From: Caenorhabditis elegans
Taxonomy: Eukaryota > Nematoda > Chromadorea > Rhabditida > Rhabditidae
Assembly (NCBI RefSeq): GCF_000002985.6
Contig: NC_003284.9
Span: forward strand, 17,298,001 to 17,362,000
Direction: 5' to 3'
Length of the DNA stretch: 64,000 nt
Below, piece after piece: positions 32,998 to 46,079 of the stretch. The notes under the pieces are model-generated. The model had not been told where the DNA came from and ran no database searches. It was given only the letters and a program-made list of their open reading frames with translations. Positions within the stretch are counted from its first letter, which is position 1. Each line of letters starts with the position of its first letter. Both the position numbers and the translations under genes were made by a program.

Positions 32998-35900
32998 TTT
33001 CACTTAAATTACTATGTATCAGTTGCTCAAATTGGTATATTTGGCCCTGTTTTTTGTTGTCTTTGAAACTCAAATTTTGGTTTATTATTTCAAAAATGCC
33101 AGAAATGTTTTGTTTATTATTTTCCAGCAGAACCTAAATTAATTTTTTTAGATTAGAAAAGGCTAAATGCTAATGAAAATCCTATGAAAATTTGTTTTTT
33201 GTATTAGAAGAAACTTCTAGTACATTATCTGCTGACTCGAAATTGATCTGAAATTTTGAAAAAACGATGCATTACGCAGAATTTTCTATCGAACATTATT
33301 ATGATTTTTTGAATACCTTACACTACAGTTTTTCGAATTTTTCAAAACTTCGAACTATCACTTTCATTCAAATTCCGAATCTGCAAAACCTCTTACTCAA
33401 AAAAAAGCGGAGGCAAAAGGCTAATACTCTAATACATAAACAGAATACATTAGATATTATTAGAACTCAAAAAATTTCCAATTCATTGGGAAATGTGCAT
33501 ACAAATTGGGGCATAAGAACACAAAAAACCTCAGTGGCGAGCATAGGAAAGCGATGGAAAATAAATTTTTATAGCAGGGCACCATATATTTTCTCTCGAT
33601 AACACCTCCAGGGGTCTCCCCCGTTACCTACCACTTCACTATTTTTCCCTATCCACCTCTAAACTACTTATATACCTTTACCACTTAGAAAACATGGAAA
33701 CAAGGAGAATTTTGCCTCATTTTTCTGTTGATCTAGTGTATATAACTTACTCCTCTCAAAGTTTTGTGATGCTTCATCCTCTCACTTTTGTGCCTGTTTT
33801 ATAGAACCTTGAAGAGAGTGTGGCGGGAGGGAAAATAGATCTTGAGGCGACAACATTCAAAAGAAATGTAAATAGGGGGAGAACGTTAGATGTGGGAGGA
33901 AATATTGAGCGAAAAATATATTTGAAATTTACAGGCAAAACACAGTTATAAAAATGGTGTTTTGTGGACTTTAATTTTTGGCGACTTTTTCCTTTGCATC
34001 AGAAAATTCTGTTTAATCAATCTATTTTTTGTTGATTTTGTTGATAAGTTTTTTTTCAAATTTCAAGACCTGTACTATTTGAGCACCAGATCCAAAAAAA
34101 AACTGCCGAAACCTTCAACGTGAAAGGTCTAACTTTAAATCAAACTCACTATTCAGAAAAATTATTTGAAAACTCCTTAAGTTGAGAATTTATTCTTAGA
34201 ATTTCCGTTTTGTTCGAAAGAGTGAACGGAAATCAATTTCAAAAAATTTATAAAACAATTCAGAAATTTTTGAACTTTGCTAAACACAGTCAACTCTATT
34301 GACACGAATAGTCAGCTTTCCCATCCCAGGTTGACATCTAGAAATCGGGACGCCAAGATAATTTTTTCAACAGAAAATGCACTACATAAAAATTTGTGAC
34401 ACCAGATTAAAAACAATGAATCCACTTATTCCCACGGCTTCAGAGGACGGTCAAAAAAAGGACCACACTGATTACTCGTTTATTGAACATTGAATAATTT
34501 TTTCTCCGTTGTTTTATAAGTTCTTCCCCTTCAATATTTTTACACGCATCGTCAACGAAATGGGCCACAATGCGCACAACGTGACCCGCGTACGATTGCA
34601 ATGCACATTTTATCTATTGCGATGTAACCATTGTGCTCACCGGAACATTATGCGCAAATCACGAATTAACAACACAGTTTGCTCACTTTGAGATCCCCAA
34701 AAGAACTGTTTTTTACCGGGTGTGGTAATATTTTTGCTTTTTGTATGAAGTGAACTGAAAATATATGTTTAAGGAAAGCAGTGTTGTACATTTACGCGTA
34801 GTTTTGTATTATGAAGAAAACTTAGTCCGAGTGTATACATGAATTGAACCTTTTTTTTCGAACATTTGAAGTTTTGAAATTCTGTGATTCAAAAATCTTT
34901 TTCTTAAATGGACGCAAAGGAGAAAGTTAATGATACGACCATAAAATTCAGAACATTTATGTGCTTACTCTTAACCAAGGTGCTCGCGCTCCCCTCCCGC
35001 ACCGACATCATAAATTTTATGCTCTTCTCGCTCTCCCGTTTTGTCTTTACCATACGAACTGATGCATTTTCTCTCTTCTGTCTTTCCAATTTTCTTGCTT
35101 ATTCTTCTCGCTTCCCAAAACATATTCCGTATTCACTCGCATACACACTCATGACCCGCACACCTGCGCGCGGCTAACAGTTCTCACCAACTCAAACTTT
35201 TTTGTCTTCTTTTTCACTTTTTTTTCGATTCCTCCTCCCCCCCACCCTTACCCAGGGACATCTGTTGTTTCACAAATGAATCACTGACCCCTCGCCAAGT
35301 TTGGTGTAGGGCTTTACTGTTATGATGACTAACAAACGGCGCACCACCAAGCTCCGACAGTTGTGTTATACAGACGAGACGACGAGACGATAACAATATT
35401 TATACACCATATAAATACGCTGATCAGTTCATTTACTCAACCTTGTTCTCGCGCGGGACCTCCCCCTCTCTTTGCGTTTCGGTCTTATTCTTTTTGTGCT
35501 CTGTTAGGGTCAGCTGGTTGTTCGTAGTTTTTATTTCCTTGTACTTCTTTAAGATGATACCAGTGTTGTTGAAATAACTTATTTTTGGGCTAGTTTTTTT
35601 TGTAGGAATCTTGTGCTAAAATCTGTACGTTTTCCCCTAAACTAGATTAGGCTAAATTCTAAAAACTAAACTTTTTGACACCTTAATTTACATGAAATTC
35701 TTGTAATTTATTCAAAATCATCTGATTTTGACTAGATTTTTTTCAATGTTCAAAGGATCTGCTTGGAACTTCGCCAAGTTAATAGCGATTGTAAAGTGCA
35801 TTTTGCTCTCAAATGCTTTATTGTTCGCCGGAAACATTTTTCTTGATTTTTTTAATTCTTTCATTCCTGGAAAAAAAACTTTGAAGCTTTCAAGCACACC

Positions 35901-36056
35901 AACATTGTCTCAAAATCTTTTGTGCCTCAGTCAGCACTCTTTCTCCACTTTTTTGCACACCACTTTCTCTTTTCCTGATGACTCAGGTCTAAAGTTTATA
36001 TATGTTCTTCCTCGCATATACTTTCTTCATACAGTTTATACATAGTTTTAGTGTGA

Positions 36057-37956
36057 ATGATACGGCTTTTGCTCATTGCTCTTTTGAGCCTGGTGGCCAC
36101 GACGACATGCGGGAGGTCAAGCATGGTCGATGATGACACATATTTTGGAATCACCACAACAGATAAACGTGAGTCATATGAAGTTTCTGAAAATTGAATT
36201 GACTTAAATTGAAGAAAAAATTGAAGAAAATTTCTCAATAACATTTGGCAGTTTGTTATTAAAATAAATCACTTTTGGAATGTTATTCAAATCACTCTAA
36301 AGGAAATTTTGAAACCATTTGATAAGCGGCAAAATATTAAAATTGAAGATGTGAGATTTCTGAAAACTGATCTTTTATTTTTTTTTCTTGATTCAAAACT
36401 TCTTACCGAGTTTTGAAAATAATAAAATTTTAAAAAGCTTCCATTATTATGGTACCATCCTTTGAAAGTGTACCGAGTATTTCATAACAATTTTGAATAT
36501 TTTTTTTCTCGATTTCCCATTTTACATAAAAGTATGGAATGTTCGATTTGGAATACGGAGTCAATAAAAATGTCAGGCAATAGTTTCCGATAATATATTT
36601 TATTTGAATCACAACATTTTTGATAAATAATTGTTTGAAGTTTTTAGGATTTTAAAAATAGATTCACGAATTTGTTCAATACTTTTGTTGCTAAGTTGAA
36701 ACAAACTTCAAAACTAGCATCACCATGATATATGTCTCCAAAAGTTGTCTTAATATTTTAAAACACAATTGCCACTTGAAAACCCAACAATTTTGTTCGA
36801 AACTTGAGACTCTTCAAACACTATGAAATAAAAGAAATAATAACGGTCAAGGCCGCAATTATTTTGATTTTCGGACTCGCTCTAACGGGAACTTTTGGCA
36901 CTTCTTAAGGGCTGTTGACGTAAAACTTTCCGGAAACATTTATTTTGATTGAAATATTGAAAGTTCAATTTTCCAGCAACCTACACATATTGGGACTATG
37001 GACAATGCCAACATCTCTGTGAACTTCCTTGTAAATGGACAATTGTCAATATGCCAGATGATAAGAAAATGGATATGTACATGTGCTCACAGCTCAAGGT
37101 TATTAAGGTAGTGAGAAGTGATTCTGAAAAAGAACATTTTGGTTGAAGTTCTGCTTGAAATGTTATTAAAGTTGCAAAAAGATGTTAGTTTAGATTTGTG
37201 GGTTTTTTTTATAGATATAATGTTTAAAAATGCTGATTAAGAAATATGAGCATCAAGTTATTTAGTGGAAACATTTCATAACGAATCCAGTAAAATGTGC
37301 CAAAATCACTTTTCATCTGTTTCTGAGGGTCAAAAAAATATTCAGGGGTTGGTGAACAATCTTTTAAAAAGTTTGCATATTTTTATTCGTTTGTTTTCAA
37401 ACTTACAACCAACGTAAAAAATTTTTAAAAATTCATTCAACACTGTCGGAACATATAGTAAAAAAGGTACTTTTCCTTTTCTACCCCGAATTTTTTTTTG
37501 GAACTTTTCCTTTGATTAAAACGCGAACTTTTCTGTATTTTAGGCTTAGTAATTCTGTTTTTTTTCCTCTACAAAAATATACCATTAAAATTTATGTGAC
37601 GTCACCCCTTTATGAATACAATTTTGCAGTTTTCAATGATCCAACGGGATTTCTTACAACTAAAAAAATTATTTGTATTTTCAGGCCTCATTCATTGACA
37701 ATTTGAAAAGTGGTACATTCAAAAGTGCGATCATCGTAGTTGTAGTCGTTACTATCTCCATCATGCTCTGCATCGCATGTGGCTATTACTGTTGTTGTAA
37801 TAGGAAAGAAGAGGACAAATTTCCCGGAAGAGACGAGTTTCGGTAAGTTGGCATGTGTTTCAGTGTGAAAAAATTTATTTAAGACCCCATTACAGGGAGC
37901 TCGGGCCGCGGGATGAGAGGAAGGCGCTGAACAAAGGATCGGTCATCGAGGTCTAA
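36057..37956 (+). CDS. small type I membrane protein, Cys-rich ectodomain, nematode-type
   Basis: Four exons, 36057-36168, 36977-37107, 37685-37842 and 37896-37956, join in phase and give 153 residues. Residues 1-18 (MIRLLLIALLSLVATTTC) form a signal peptide. A short ectodomain follows with cysteines in QCQHLCELPCKW and MYMCSQ. One membrane span (SAIIVVVVVTISIMLCIACG) ends in YYCCCNRK, a juxtamembrane cysteine cluster that could be palmitoylated. The charged cytoplasmic tail ends in VIEV, a possible PDZ ligand (hydrophobic C-terminus). I recognise no named family. A TTTTAG at 36046-36051, just before the ATG, may be a trans-splice acceptor. Introns 1 and 2 (808 and 577 bp) contain no further exon I can support. 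The next gene downstream also encodes a single-pass membrane protein, but the two sequences are not obviously related. Confidence 0.8.
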
Positions 37957-39272
37957 CAACTTGCACAGTTTCAAAAAATCAATTCTCAGATCTAAAATGC
38001 TTTACACATCAATCTAGTATTTTCACCACGTCATTGGTGTTTGTATCTCATGACAGCATCTTTCATTTTGACTCATTCTCTCTTGAAATATCGATTTTTA
38101 CCAATTACATACGGTTCCAGTGTTTTTTTTTGTAAAGGTGGTGTAGCGCGAGAGAGGAAACAATTTAATCATTTCTTAAGTTGAAAACAATAGAAAATTT
38201 ACCAAAATCTGTGAAAATACATTTTTCATATATTTCTGAAAATTCAATACATTTCAATAAGTCCAAACTAGCGCTACACCATTTGTGATAGAGTATTTGA
38301 AGAACGGACTAACGCAAAATAATAAATTCGTCATTTATTTTTTGCGCTGCTCCTTTCTGTAAATTTTCTCTCTTTAAAAAAACCCCCACTTTCTGTCATC
38401 AGACCCCCTTTTTCGTGTATGTTCCTCCCACATTTTTCTACGCAAATTACACAACTCTGGAGCATTTTTGAGTTATTTTTTCAAATTTTAGTCATTTCCT
38501 GGGTAAACAAACCTTATCCCATCATTTAATAAAACGTGATTACATCAATTTTATCAATTTTTAGGTTATCAATCAATAAAAGAACAAATGATAAGAAGAA
38601 CTATTGCTTTCTGTTGGTCTCGGTTTTTTTTTGTTTTTGGACTTTTTTTAGCAGTTAAGTTTATATTATATCAGGACCTTTACAAATAAATCAGACTTAC
38701 AATCCTTTTTATTTGTTTTTTTTTATTAGCTACGTAAAACTAAAAAAGTTCTGCTCTCTCAACCATTACCTAGTAAGTCTGGAGTATTCGCATCTGAAAA
38801 TTCAGTACTAAATTGTCTTGAATTTGAATATGCCGACCAAATTTTGAATTGAGAAAATGATATAAACATTGGATTGAAGTTTCAAAATGGCACAGTCAGA
38901 GGTTTCAGCAAAACAATTTTTTCACAAATTTTAAATAGCCATTGAAGCTAGTTTTTTTCAGCTTCTCACAAAAGTTCCTAGTGCCTTTTTATCATTTTGT
39001 CTCCTTAATACACGATCAAAAACTCAACAGCGGACACTTTTCCTGGACGGTTTTCAGTTTTGTTGTTCATAAGTTTTATATTCAGCCTTTCCCCTTTCAC
39101 TCACATTCTTCATTTTTTGCAAAAAATTTTATAGCCAAGATTTTCGCCATATTTCCCCATTTCGTTGCTTGGCAGATAATTTATAAAATTTGATAATTGC
39201 TTACATAAAATCCTTACGACTTTTTTTTTGCTTTGCACATTTTTTCCTCGTACCACCCACACCAACTATCCT
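37957..39272. other. intergenic spacer
   Basis: It holds the 3' UTR of the preceding gene (AATAAA candidates near 38323, 38529 and 38574). A weak inverted repeat pairs GTGGTGTAGCGCG at 38139-38150 with its complement at 38270-38282. The rest is AT-rich and featureless. Confidence 0.4.
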
Positions 39273-40632
39273 ATGAACATGCTTCTCGACGAAATGCTTT
39301 TACCAAAAACCACTCAACAAAACGAATCTTGTGATGATCCAATGGTTCAGTTTATGGGTAAGGAAGGGTGATTAGCACTTGAATTGTAACACGTTTGAAG
39401 TTGAAAAATTGAGATGTGAAACAGGCATTTTTAGAGATGGTATTCAAATTTTCTGCAGATTGACAAAATGCTAGTTTTAGGCTGGAACACGGTAATTTCT
39501 ATAATGATCTAGTCCATTTTCCACTAATAAACTGGCAAAAATATAGCTGTGAAGGCACACGACAAGTAAGAAAAAAATTGAGCATCTGTTACTTTTTGAA
39601 CATACGTCGAAACCAACGTTTTTTTGAAAATTGTCAACGCTGTGCTTAAGATTTTCTCGTTAAGGTTTCGTTGCGTTTTCAATTACAAATTTTGGGTCAA
39701 ATTGAAAGACATTTATTCAGCTAACAGTGTTCGATAGAAAAATGTACGTATGACGTGGCAGTCGCGCGAAAAGCTCATGTAAAAGAGCGCTTCATGTGTT
39801 ACCATACTTGTGGCCCACCCTGTAGAATATCTCTATACAAATATACAACTTCGTCTCAATTATTTTTCTTTCGCCACTAAAAAAAAATTAAAATGGTGAA
39901 AACTATGAATTTGTCAAGTTTCATTTGATCTAATAAGTTTCACTTTTTCTTGCTGTTTCCTAAAATTATAAAAAATTTCCGACATTTTCTGTCGCTGGAA
40001 AAATTGTTCCAGATGTGGGATTTGCAGACTTTTGACAGTATTAGTATGTTATTTTTTTGGAATTTTTTTTCAAAATTTTTGAGATTGTTGGGAAAAAACA
40101 CTCCGAAAAGTTTTAAAACCGTTTTCTCGTTCTTGAGCATTTTTAATATTTCAAGAACTGCGTTTTGAAAAAAGTTAAGAGTTTTGAAATTATTGAACAA
40201 TTCTACTGGAAACTTCATGATCGAAATTTCAGTGGGTGGGGGGATTAGTTTTGTACCTCAAATTTTTGTGATAATCAACTATAAGCATAAGTTTTCGAAT
40301 AAGAAATGTATCCTTTTTGAATATTTTCGTAACTGCTGCAAAGTTAAAAATCATATATACAATTTTCAGGCATCAACATGGGCATTTGCCTCATCCTCAC
40401 TGCTATAGTTGCAATTGCTGCAATCCTGGGATGCATACTCTTATTGCTTTGCGTCAAGTTTGTTACTGATCGAGATGAACGGAAGACTCAAGCTGCTCGC
40501 AATAAGATTTCTGCCAACGAAGAAAAAACTGAGAGCGGCTCAGTTACATCTGGCACCAACACAACTGCGCTGATTACTGATGAACGTGCAGCATTGACCA
40601 CAATCGTTGTTGTCGATGAGAATGATATGTGA
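39273..40632 (+). CDS. small single-pass membrane protein, unknown function
   Basis: Two exons, 39273-39357 and 40370-40632, join in phase 1 across a 1012-bp GT-AG intron and give 115 residues. The N-terminus is short and hydrophilic (MNMLLDEMLLPKTTQQNESC, with a possible N-glycosylation NES). One strong membrane span follows (GICLILTAIVAIAAILGCIL and LLLC). The tail of about 65 residues is Thr/Ser/Glu-rich (KTESGSVTSGTNTTALITDE) and ends in VVVDENDM. There is no cleavable signal peptide, so type III (N-out) topology is likely. Two in-frame ATGs (39273 and 39279) could serve as start. AATAAA lies at 40641-40646, nine bases after the stop. I recognise no family. The second exon alone could be expressed from ATG 40378. 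The first exon is the less certain part. Confidence 0.7.
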
Positions 40633-40640
40633 TTTGATGA

Positions 40641-40646
40641 AATAAA
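40641..40646 (+). terminator. AATAAA polyadenylation signal
   Basis: Canonical signal directly after the stop of the 115-residue membrane protein gene; a short 3' UTR. Confidence 0.6.
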
Positions 40647-42783
40647 ATCAATTAATATTTTCTGTTGTAATTGTGAAAATGAATCAATAAGTGAACAACA
40701 ATTTTTTTGTAGAATTAAGTAAAAACTTTGATGCCCAGTTTTTTAACCTGTCTGACTGCTGCTTGAACTTTGGCTCTTACTATGTAGTTATTTTAGGGCA
40801 GACTAAGATCGCCTTGAAGGCAAGGGTGCAGTGCCTATTTGGATGGCTATTAAAGGTTTCACTTCTCAGCGAATGTCGCTACAATTTTTTTCTCATTTTG
40901 CTATCCAACATTTACATAATTTTTTACAAAATTAAAAAAATAGAATGTTTGAAAGTTTTCCAATGTTCCTTCTGGATCATTTTTTGATAACCATAGTTCA
41001 CTTTGAAAATGTACATATGAAAACTTTGGAACGGATTTCATTAACTTTTATATGTCTTCGAACAAAACCAATCTTTCGAAAGTACTTTCCGCGTACTTCA
41101 GCAATCAAATTTCATCAGGTGATGAGAAATATCATCTATAATTACACGCTCATGGCGTAAACATAGCCACATGTCTTTGGGAAAATTTGGTATGGATTTT
41201 GATCTTTTACTGACAACTATGAGAGAAACGTTGACTCAAAATTATGTTCAATGCACTTTGCCGCCTGGGAACTGAGATGCGCGATAAATATTTTAGAATG
41301 ATTTTTTTTAATCGTTGTGACAAACTAATTGAAAAACAATATTCGTCAGACAATATTTCTCATTTTACTTTCTTTTCAATAATAATAATAGAACAATCAT
41401 ACAACTTTCTCAAACCTGCATCCATACAAAAAAACATTCAACCGAGAGATTACCAATGTGCTTGTTGGGATATACTTCAATTAACTTGAACATTTTTCAA
41501 AATTTCTTGGGTTTTCAACAAGAGGAAAACAGTATCAGAGTTCAATTAGTTCTTATGCGAGGTTAGTAAATAGAGACAATTTGTGCATATTTGTGATTTA
41601 TCAAAAACTTTGAAAACGTTTCGTTTTAGTTTTTCATATAAAGTTTAAAATCCCCAACTACATTATGAAAATTGAACAGTGTTAGTCTGTTTTTAAGGGA
41701 ACTGTAAAAAGACGTTTGATATTTTTTTAAATACGTAACGTGATAATCTGCAAACTAGCTTAGCTTCACGGACTTTTTTTGATGAGCCCTATAAAAGTAT
41801 AAAAGTTATACCTCTCGAAATTACATTTTACTCTATATGTATTGATTGCTCAAATGTCTCTCGCCCATTGCCGACTTCCTTTTCGAAACTGGGAAAAGGG
41901 TCGATGATGTGGCCGGACAGAGCTGAATGGGAAAAGGGACAGTATAATGCTGAGAGAGTGTGTGATATCTGGAGGGTTCCAGACACAAAAGACATAAAAC
42001 ATCTGCTGTAACCATTGTGGTTGATCGGTGCATTGTATTTTAACAAATTTATTTTCTTTTCTTTTCCTTTGCATGTGTATTAGCTAGATTTTCAATTTTT
42101 AGCTCACTCCCATAAGGCTTATTTGGCTATCAAAGTGCGGGATTGTGTACTTTTAAGGACGTTGTTGTTTTTTTTTGAGAAAATTGAGAAAATTCTTCAT
42201 ATTTTGTGTATTGAATTTGTTCTCCGAAGATTTACAAGATGAAAAAAAAACATTTTGAAATAGTCAAATTTTGCCAATTTTTGTTTCTCTCAATTATTCA
42301 GTTATAAAACCAATAATGAACGTTCCAATAAGATCTGAAATTCAGAGAAACAAATCTGGAGTTTTCTTTTGATATTAGACATTTCTAGAAAACAAAATAA
42401 GATTACTCACAGAATAGTCAATCGCGCATTTTTGAAACTTCTAATTTCCAAATGTAAATGTCAAACTTTTGTTTTTGTCTGGTTACCAAGTTCAGGAACA
42501 TGCACATTTTGTCGTGAGGATTGATATTTTCTTTTGAAAGAACCCTTCAAAAAATAAATCAAAATTATGATAGTTATATAAAGTTTACTAGTTTAAGTTT
42601 TGAACTTCGAAACAATAAATTTGTTTTTTTTTTCATTTCTTCAAAAAAAAAAGCTGATGGTTTCAACAAACATTTGCTTTTCCTATTTGAATATTTCTCT
42701 CTTAAAAAGTTCTGTATTATTTTAAACCAAAAGCATTTGAAAAACAAATGGGTTCTAAAAAAAAATTTTTCAGAGCTTTTCAA
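40647..42783. other. intergenic, no supported gene
   Basis: AT-rich frames at 40691-41489 and overlapping minus-strand frames at 41828-42074 show no motif and no splice structure. CTTTTT/TTTTCAG tracts near 42765 belong to the next gene. Confidence 0.45.
42772..42773 (+). promoter_or_regulatory. probable trans-splice acceptor of the SAM-like gene
   Basis: ATTTTTCAG ends here, ten nucleotides before the ATG at 42784, with no upstream coding exon. Confidence 0.55.
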
Positions 42784-44220
42784 ATGATTCCTCCGAAACG
42801 TAACGGAAAGAGAGGTGCAGACAAAACTTTAGACGTGGAAACGGAGAAAGTGAGCTATATTTTTGGAGAAGCTTCGTGTAGTCAGATTATTAATCAGGTA
42901 TCTTACTTTGATAGCTAGAATCTTGACTACCTATCTTCAAACTCGTAACAAAGTTATCTACCGAAAATTATTGTATCAGAAACAATACATTGTCACTTTC
43001 CATTTCTAATCAATTTGCTCAGAACCTTTCAAATTTCCAGACCGTCTTTCCAACAAAATCTTTTACCGTAATAAATCCTCCCCCCGTCAAGAAGCCGACT
43101 GCTCCAAATTTTCAACTTTCCAGATGCTATCATCCACCTTCAATGGAGAATTTGGACAAGCCGCTGTTCAAACAATACTACCGCAGAGATATGAGCATGT
43201 ACGATGAGCCACTGATTCCTCCGGCGTGTAGATTGGTAAGGAATTGGACATTTTTTAAATACTAATTCCAAAAACTTGTTACTCACTATCAGTCAGCAGA
43301 AAAACAAATTAAAATGAAATGAAAAACTAATATGCAGAAAGATATTTGCCAACTTTGAAATTTTCTGCACTTCCCAGTCAAGATTGACTGGAATTTTAAA
43401 AAATTTGAAAAAAAAAATAGAACCTAACAATACCCTTATCAATTTTAGGAGTACCCTCGTGTGTACCTGACTCCGGAGCAACGTCGAATCCCTGGAAGAT
43501 ACTTTACTCCTGATGATGGGTCACTTGCTTGGAGATCTTGGACGGTTAGTTTTAATTTTTCTTGTATACTGCAAATAAATGTAATATAAGTACAAAATGT
43601 TTCTGAAATTTTTTAATGCTTTGCTATTTTACAAAATAAATGAAGGATTGATAATTTTAGTATTCCAGCGCAAATTATTAACCTAGTTTTACCATTCTTG
43701 AGTTTTACGGAAATATTTAATTGCTTTTCGTTGGTTTTTTTTTAATTTTTGACTGAAAGAATCGTTGCTAAATTTTCAAACAAGTTTCAGTTAAGAAAAA
43801 TAGGTCAGTCATAATTTTGCACGTTTGCTCCAGGAGAAACTCTAGAAAAAAGATTGCTCGAAACTCAGAAATTTCATGGGAGCGTCTCAGTAAACTTTCG
43901 TCAAAAACAAAGTATTCCAAAAAATTGAGAAACACAATATTTGCATTACTGATCATCATCTAGAAAATTTTCAGCAAGAACAAGTTTTAGAATGGGTCAG
44001 CAAATTTTTGCCTCGCGAGCCGAAGGAGGTTTTCATTGATTTTAAAATGGACGGAAGACACTTGGAACGATTTTACAAAAAAGACATGGTGCTTTACTAC
44101 TCTCTTCAAAGAAAAGACAAACCATTCTTCTCCATGATTCGTTTTTTGGACGTGAGGACTGAACTGAAGAGAATTGAAACAGAGCTGGAGAAGTTGGAGA
44201 GCGATGAGAAGCGGTCATAA
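42784..44220 (+). CDS. 216-residue protein with SAM/Pointed-like C-terminal region
   Basis: Four exons, 42784-42897, 43041-43235, 43449-43544 and 43975-44220, are all phase 0, so each exon encodes whole codons (38, 65, 32 and 81 residues plus stop). The N-terminus is basic (MIPPKRNGKRG). The middle is Pro/Tyr-rich (INPPPVKKP, LFKQYYRRDMSMYDEPLIPP, TPEQRRIPGRYFTPDDG). From about residue 130, SWTQEQVLEWVSKFL, then IDFKMDGRHLERFYKKDM, resembles the start and middle of a SAM/Pointed (PNT) fold, where W..E.V..W and F.MDG..L are typical. A short charged helix (ELKRIETELEKLESDEK) closes the protein. A scaffold or transcription-linked protein interaction role is possible. There is no ETS domain, so it is not a canonical ETS factor. 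AATAAA lies at 44382-44387. The gene structure is well supported; the domain call is tentative. Confidence 0.8.
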
Positions 44221-46070
44221 ATTTCCAGTTTAACTTTTATACCGGTTCATTTCTCTCAAAAGGTTTTTTTTTCGAATTTCTAATCTCTTACCATTATTTA
44301 TTTCAAATTACGATCAAAAAACCATATTTACCTGTGAGTTTCATTGCCGAGTTTGATTTGTTTTCCACATTATTTTTTTTAAATAAATGTATTTGTTGTT
44401 TTTATAATGAAACCAAAATTCGATTATTCTAAATTAAGGCTGTTAAATAAGACGAATTAGGCAGAGCCGTTGTCCTGTCGCCCAGGACGTTCTCGCTAAC
44501 AGAACTAGTGGGAGAAAAAAATAAATAAAAAAGAATAAAAAGTTTCCACTTAAAAATCGAAAAATGTACAGAAAAAGCCAGAGTAAACTGAAATGTTTCT
44601 TTTCAAAAATGGTAATTTTCCAGAGACAAGAAAAAAGAGAGAAAGAAAGAGAAAGAAGAAAAAAGGGAAGAAAAGAAAGAGAAAAGTTGAGACACGCCCG
44701 AAAAATGACCATTTTTCCAATAAATTGAGAAAAAACTTTGAATTTCAGAAAAAAACACTGCATTTTTAAAATAAAACATCAAACAAGGAACACCTGTTTA
44801 TTTAAAGCCATTTTTGGCCCATCTCACAATGAGCCATCCAAAATTTAGTAGTGGGGAGCAGTTAGTAGTGGGGAGTAGTAGGGAGAAGCTCCATCCACTA
44901 TGTAAGAACATATTATTGCCCTTTCTCCTTTAAAAAAGAACTTGTGAGAGCGAGGATATATGCAAAATAAGCAGCCGACAAAATCTGGGCTAGCGTGGAT
45001 CACTATGTTTTACACGCAAACGCAGCCGGCGCACGATCCGACTCGGTTCAATTACCTCGATTTGAGGTAAATATTGAAATTGGCAACCAGCAACTAAAAT
45101 TTTTTGATCAATTTTTGAAGATCTATTCACGGAGAGACCAAAAGTGAAAAAAATTGAAAACCGGCCGACTCATTTTCGCCAACGGTCCGTTTAAAAAAGA
45201 AGCTAATGATAAGCGGGTTTGAAAACGACGTTTTCTGATTACGAAATTTCTTGAACACCATCCGACAATTTGTGTCAAGGCTTTTATTGCCTTTACTTCA
45301 AAATTCAAATTGCCGCTCTTGACAAGAACATTATGAACAGGTAGCAAACGTTTGATAAACGGATTAAAAAACATATGTTTTCAACAATGTGACTGTCAAA
45401 AAACAAACCCTCACGTTCTTGGTGAGTCAATTTTGTGTTCTTTCAGTCCAAAAAAAATTCCCTAGTTTTTCCAAAATAATTTTGACTTGAAATTTAATTT
45501 GTTGAGTAAACAAGGAACTTCTATGTATTTAAAATGAGAAAAAACGTCTGGATCAAATGAAAGGAAATGTGAAATTGAATAATATTGAGCTGAAAAGTTT
45601 TTCTAGCTAAACTATTGTTGATTTTTTTAAATGTTGAGTAGGGCAAGAGAGGAAATATTTAAAAACCGCTTCTATGGTACCTAACTTATAAAATATCAAA
45701 GTAAAATGCTCCAAAATTTTTTGAGAAATTTATATAGACTGTGAAAAAGTGACAAATGCTGAGTTTTTGCCACTTTTTTGAAAAATAAGTACACCATAAA
45801 ATTTGAAGAAAATTTTTTCCAATCGACGACTTCCAAAACAGTGACAAGACTTATATGCCTCCATTTTTCAAAATTTAACGTACCATTTAGAAAGTTTTTT
45901 TTGAATATTTTATGCTAGAATATTTGGTGGGCATGTTCAAAAACAGTTGTTTCACTGTCGTTACTCCACCAATTCACCTCTAACTAATTTCTAATGTTAA
46001 TTTTAAAATGTCCAACATCCGTTTCAGCAAACAATTTTTACTAAAAACACTTGTAAATTACTACCTCTGA
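44221..46070. other. intergenic, no supported gene
   Basis: A polypurine tract runs at about 44626-44690 (GAAAGAAAGAGAAAGAAG type). AGTAGTGGGGAG repeats lie at 44850-44890. The minus-strand frame at 45123-45374 has no recognised motif. 45640-45920 is ordinary AT-rich DNA. Confidence 0.4.
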
Positions 46071-46079
46071 CACGTATGC
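46071..46079. repeat. target site duplication, left copy (CACGTATGC)
   Basis: Identical to 48310-48318 in direct orientation and immediately outside the terminal inverted repeat. Confidence 0.85.

Larger units (their letters stand above)
28010..36056. other. intergenic, no supported gene
   Basis: 28010 onward includes the 3' UTR of the PTR gene; I see no convincing AATAAA close to its stop. A TACAGTAAT array lies at 28622-28795. A G18 tract lies at 32980-32997. Several CT-rich stretches (for example 32586-32780 and 34990-35260) give misleading open frames. The final part should contain the promoter of the small membrane-protein gene at 36057, but I can name no site. Confidence 0.45.

Noticed and set aside
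35370..35460. TATA-like sequence (TATTTATACACCATATAAATAC) as a core promoter
   Set aside because: No transcript start or gene nearby supports it; similar AT-rich strings occur throughout the window.
41828..42074. Three overlapping minus-strand frames
   Set aside because: Frames overlap each other in all phases, which indicates stop-poor sequence and not a gene; no motif seen.
44443..44763. 106-codon minus-strand frame rich in Phe/Leu/Ser
   Set aside because: It is the complement of the polypurine tract and of poly-A stretches, hence low complexity.
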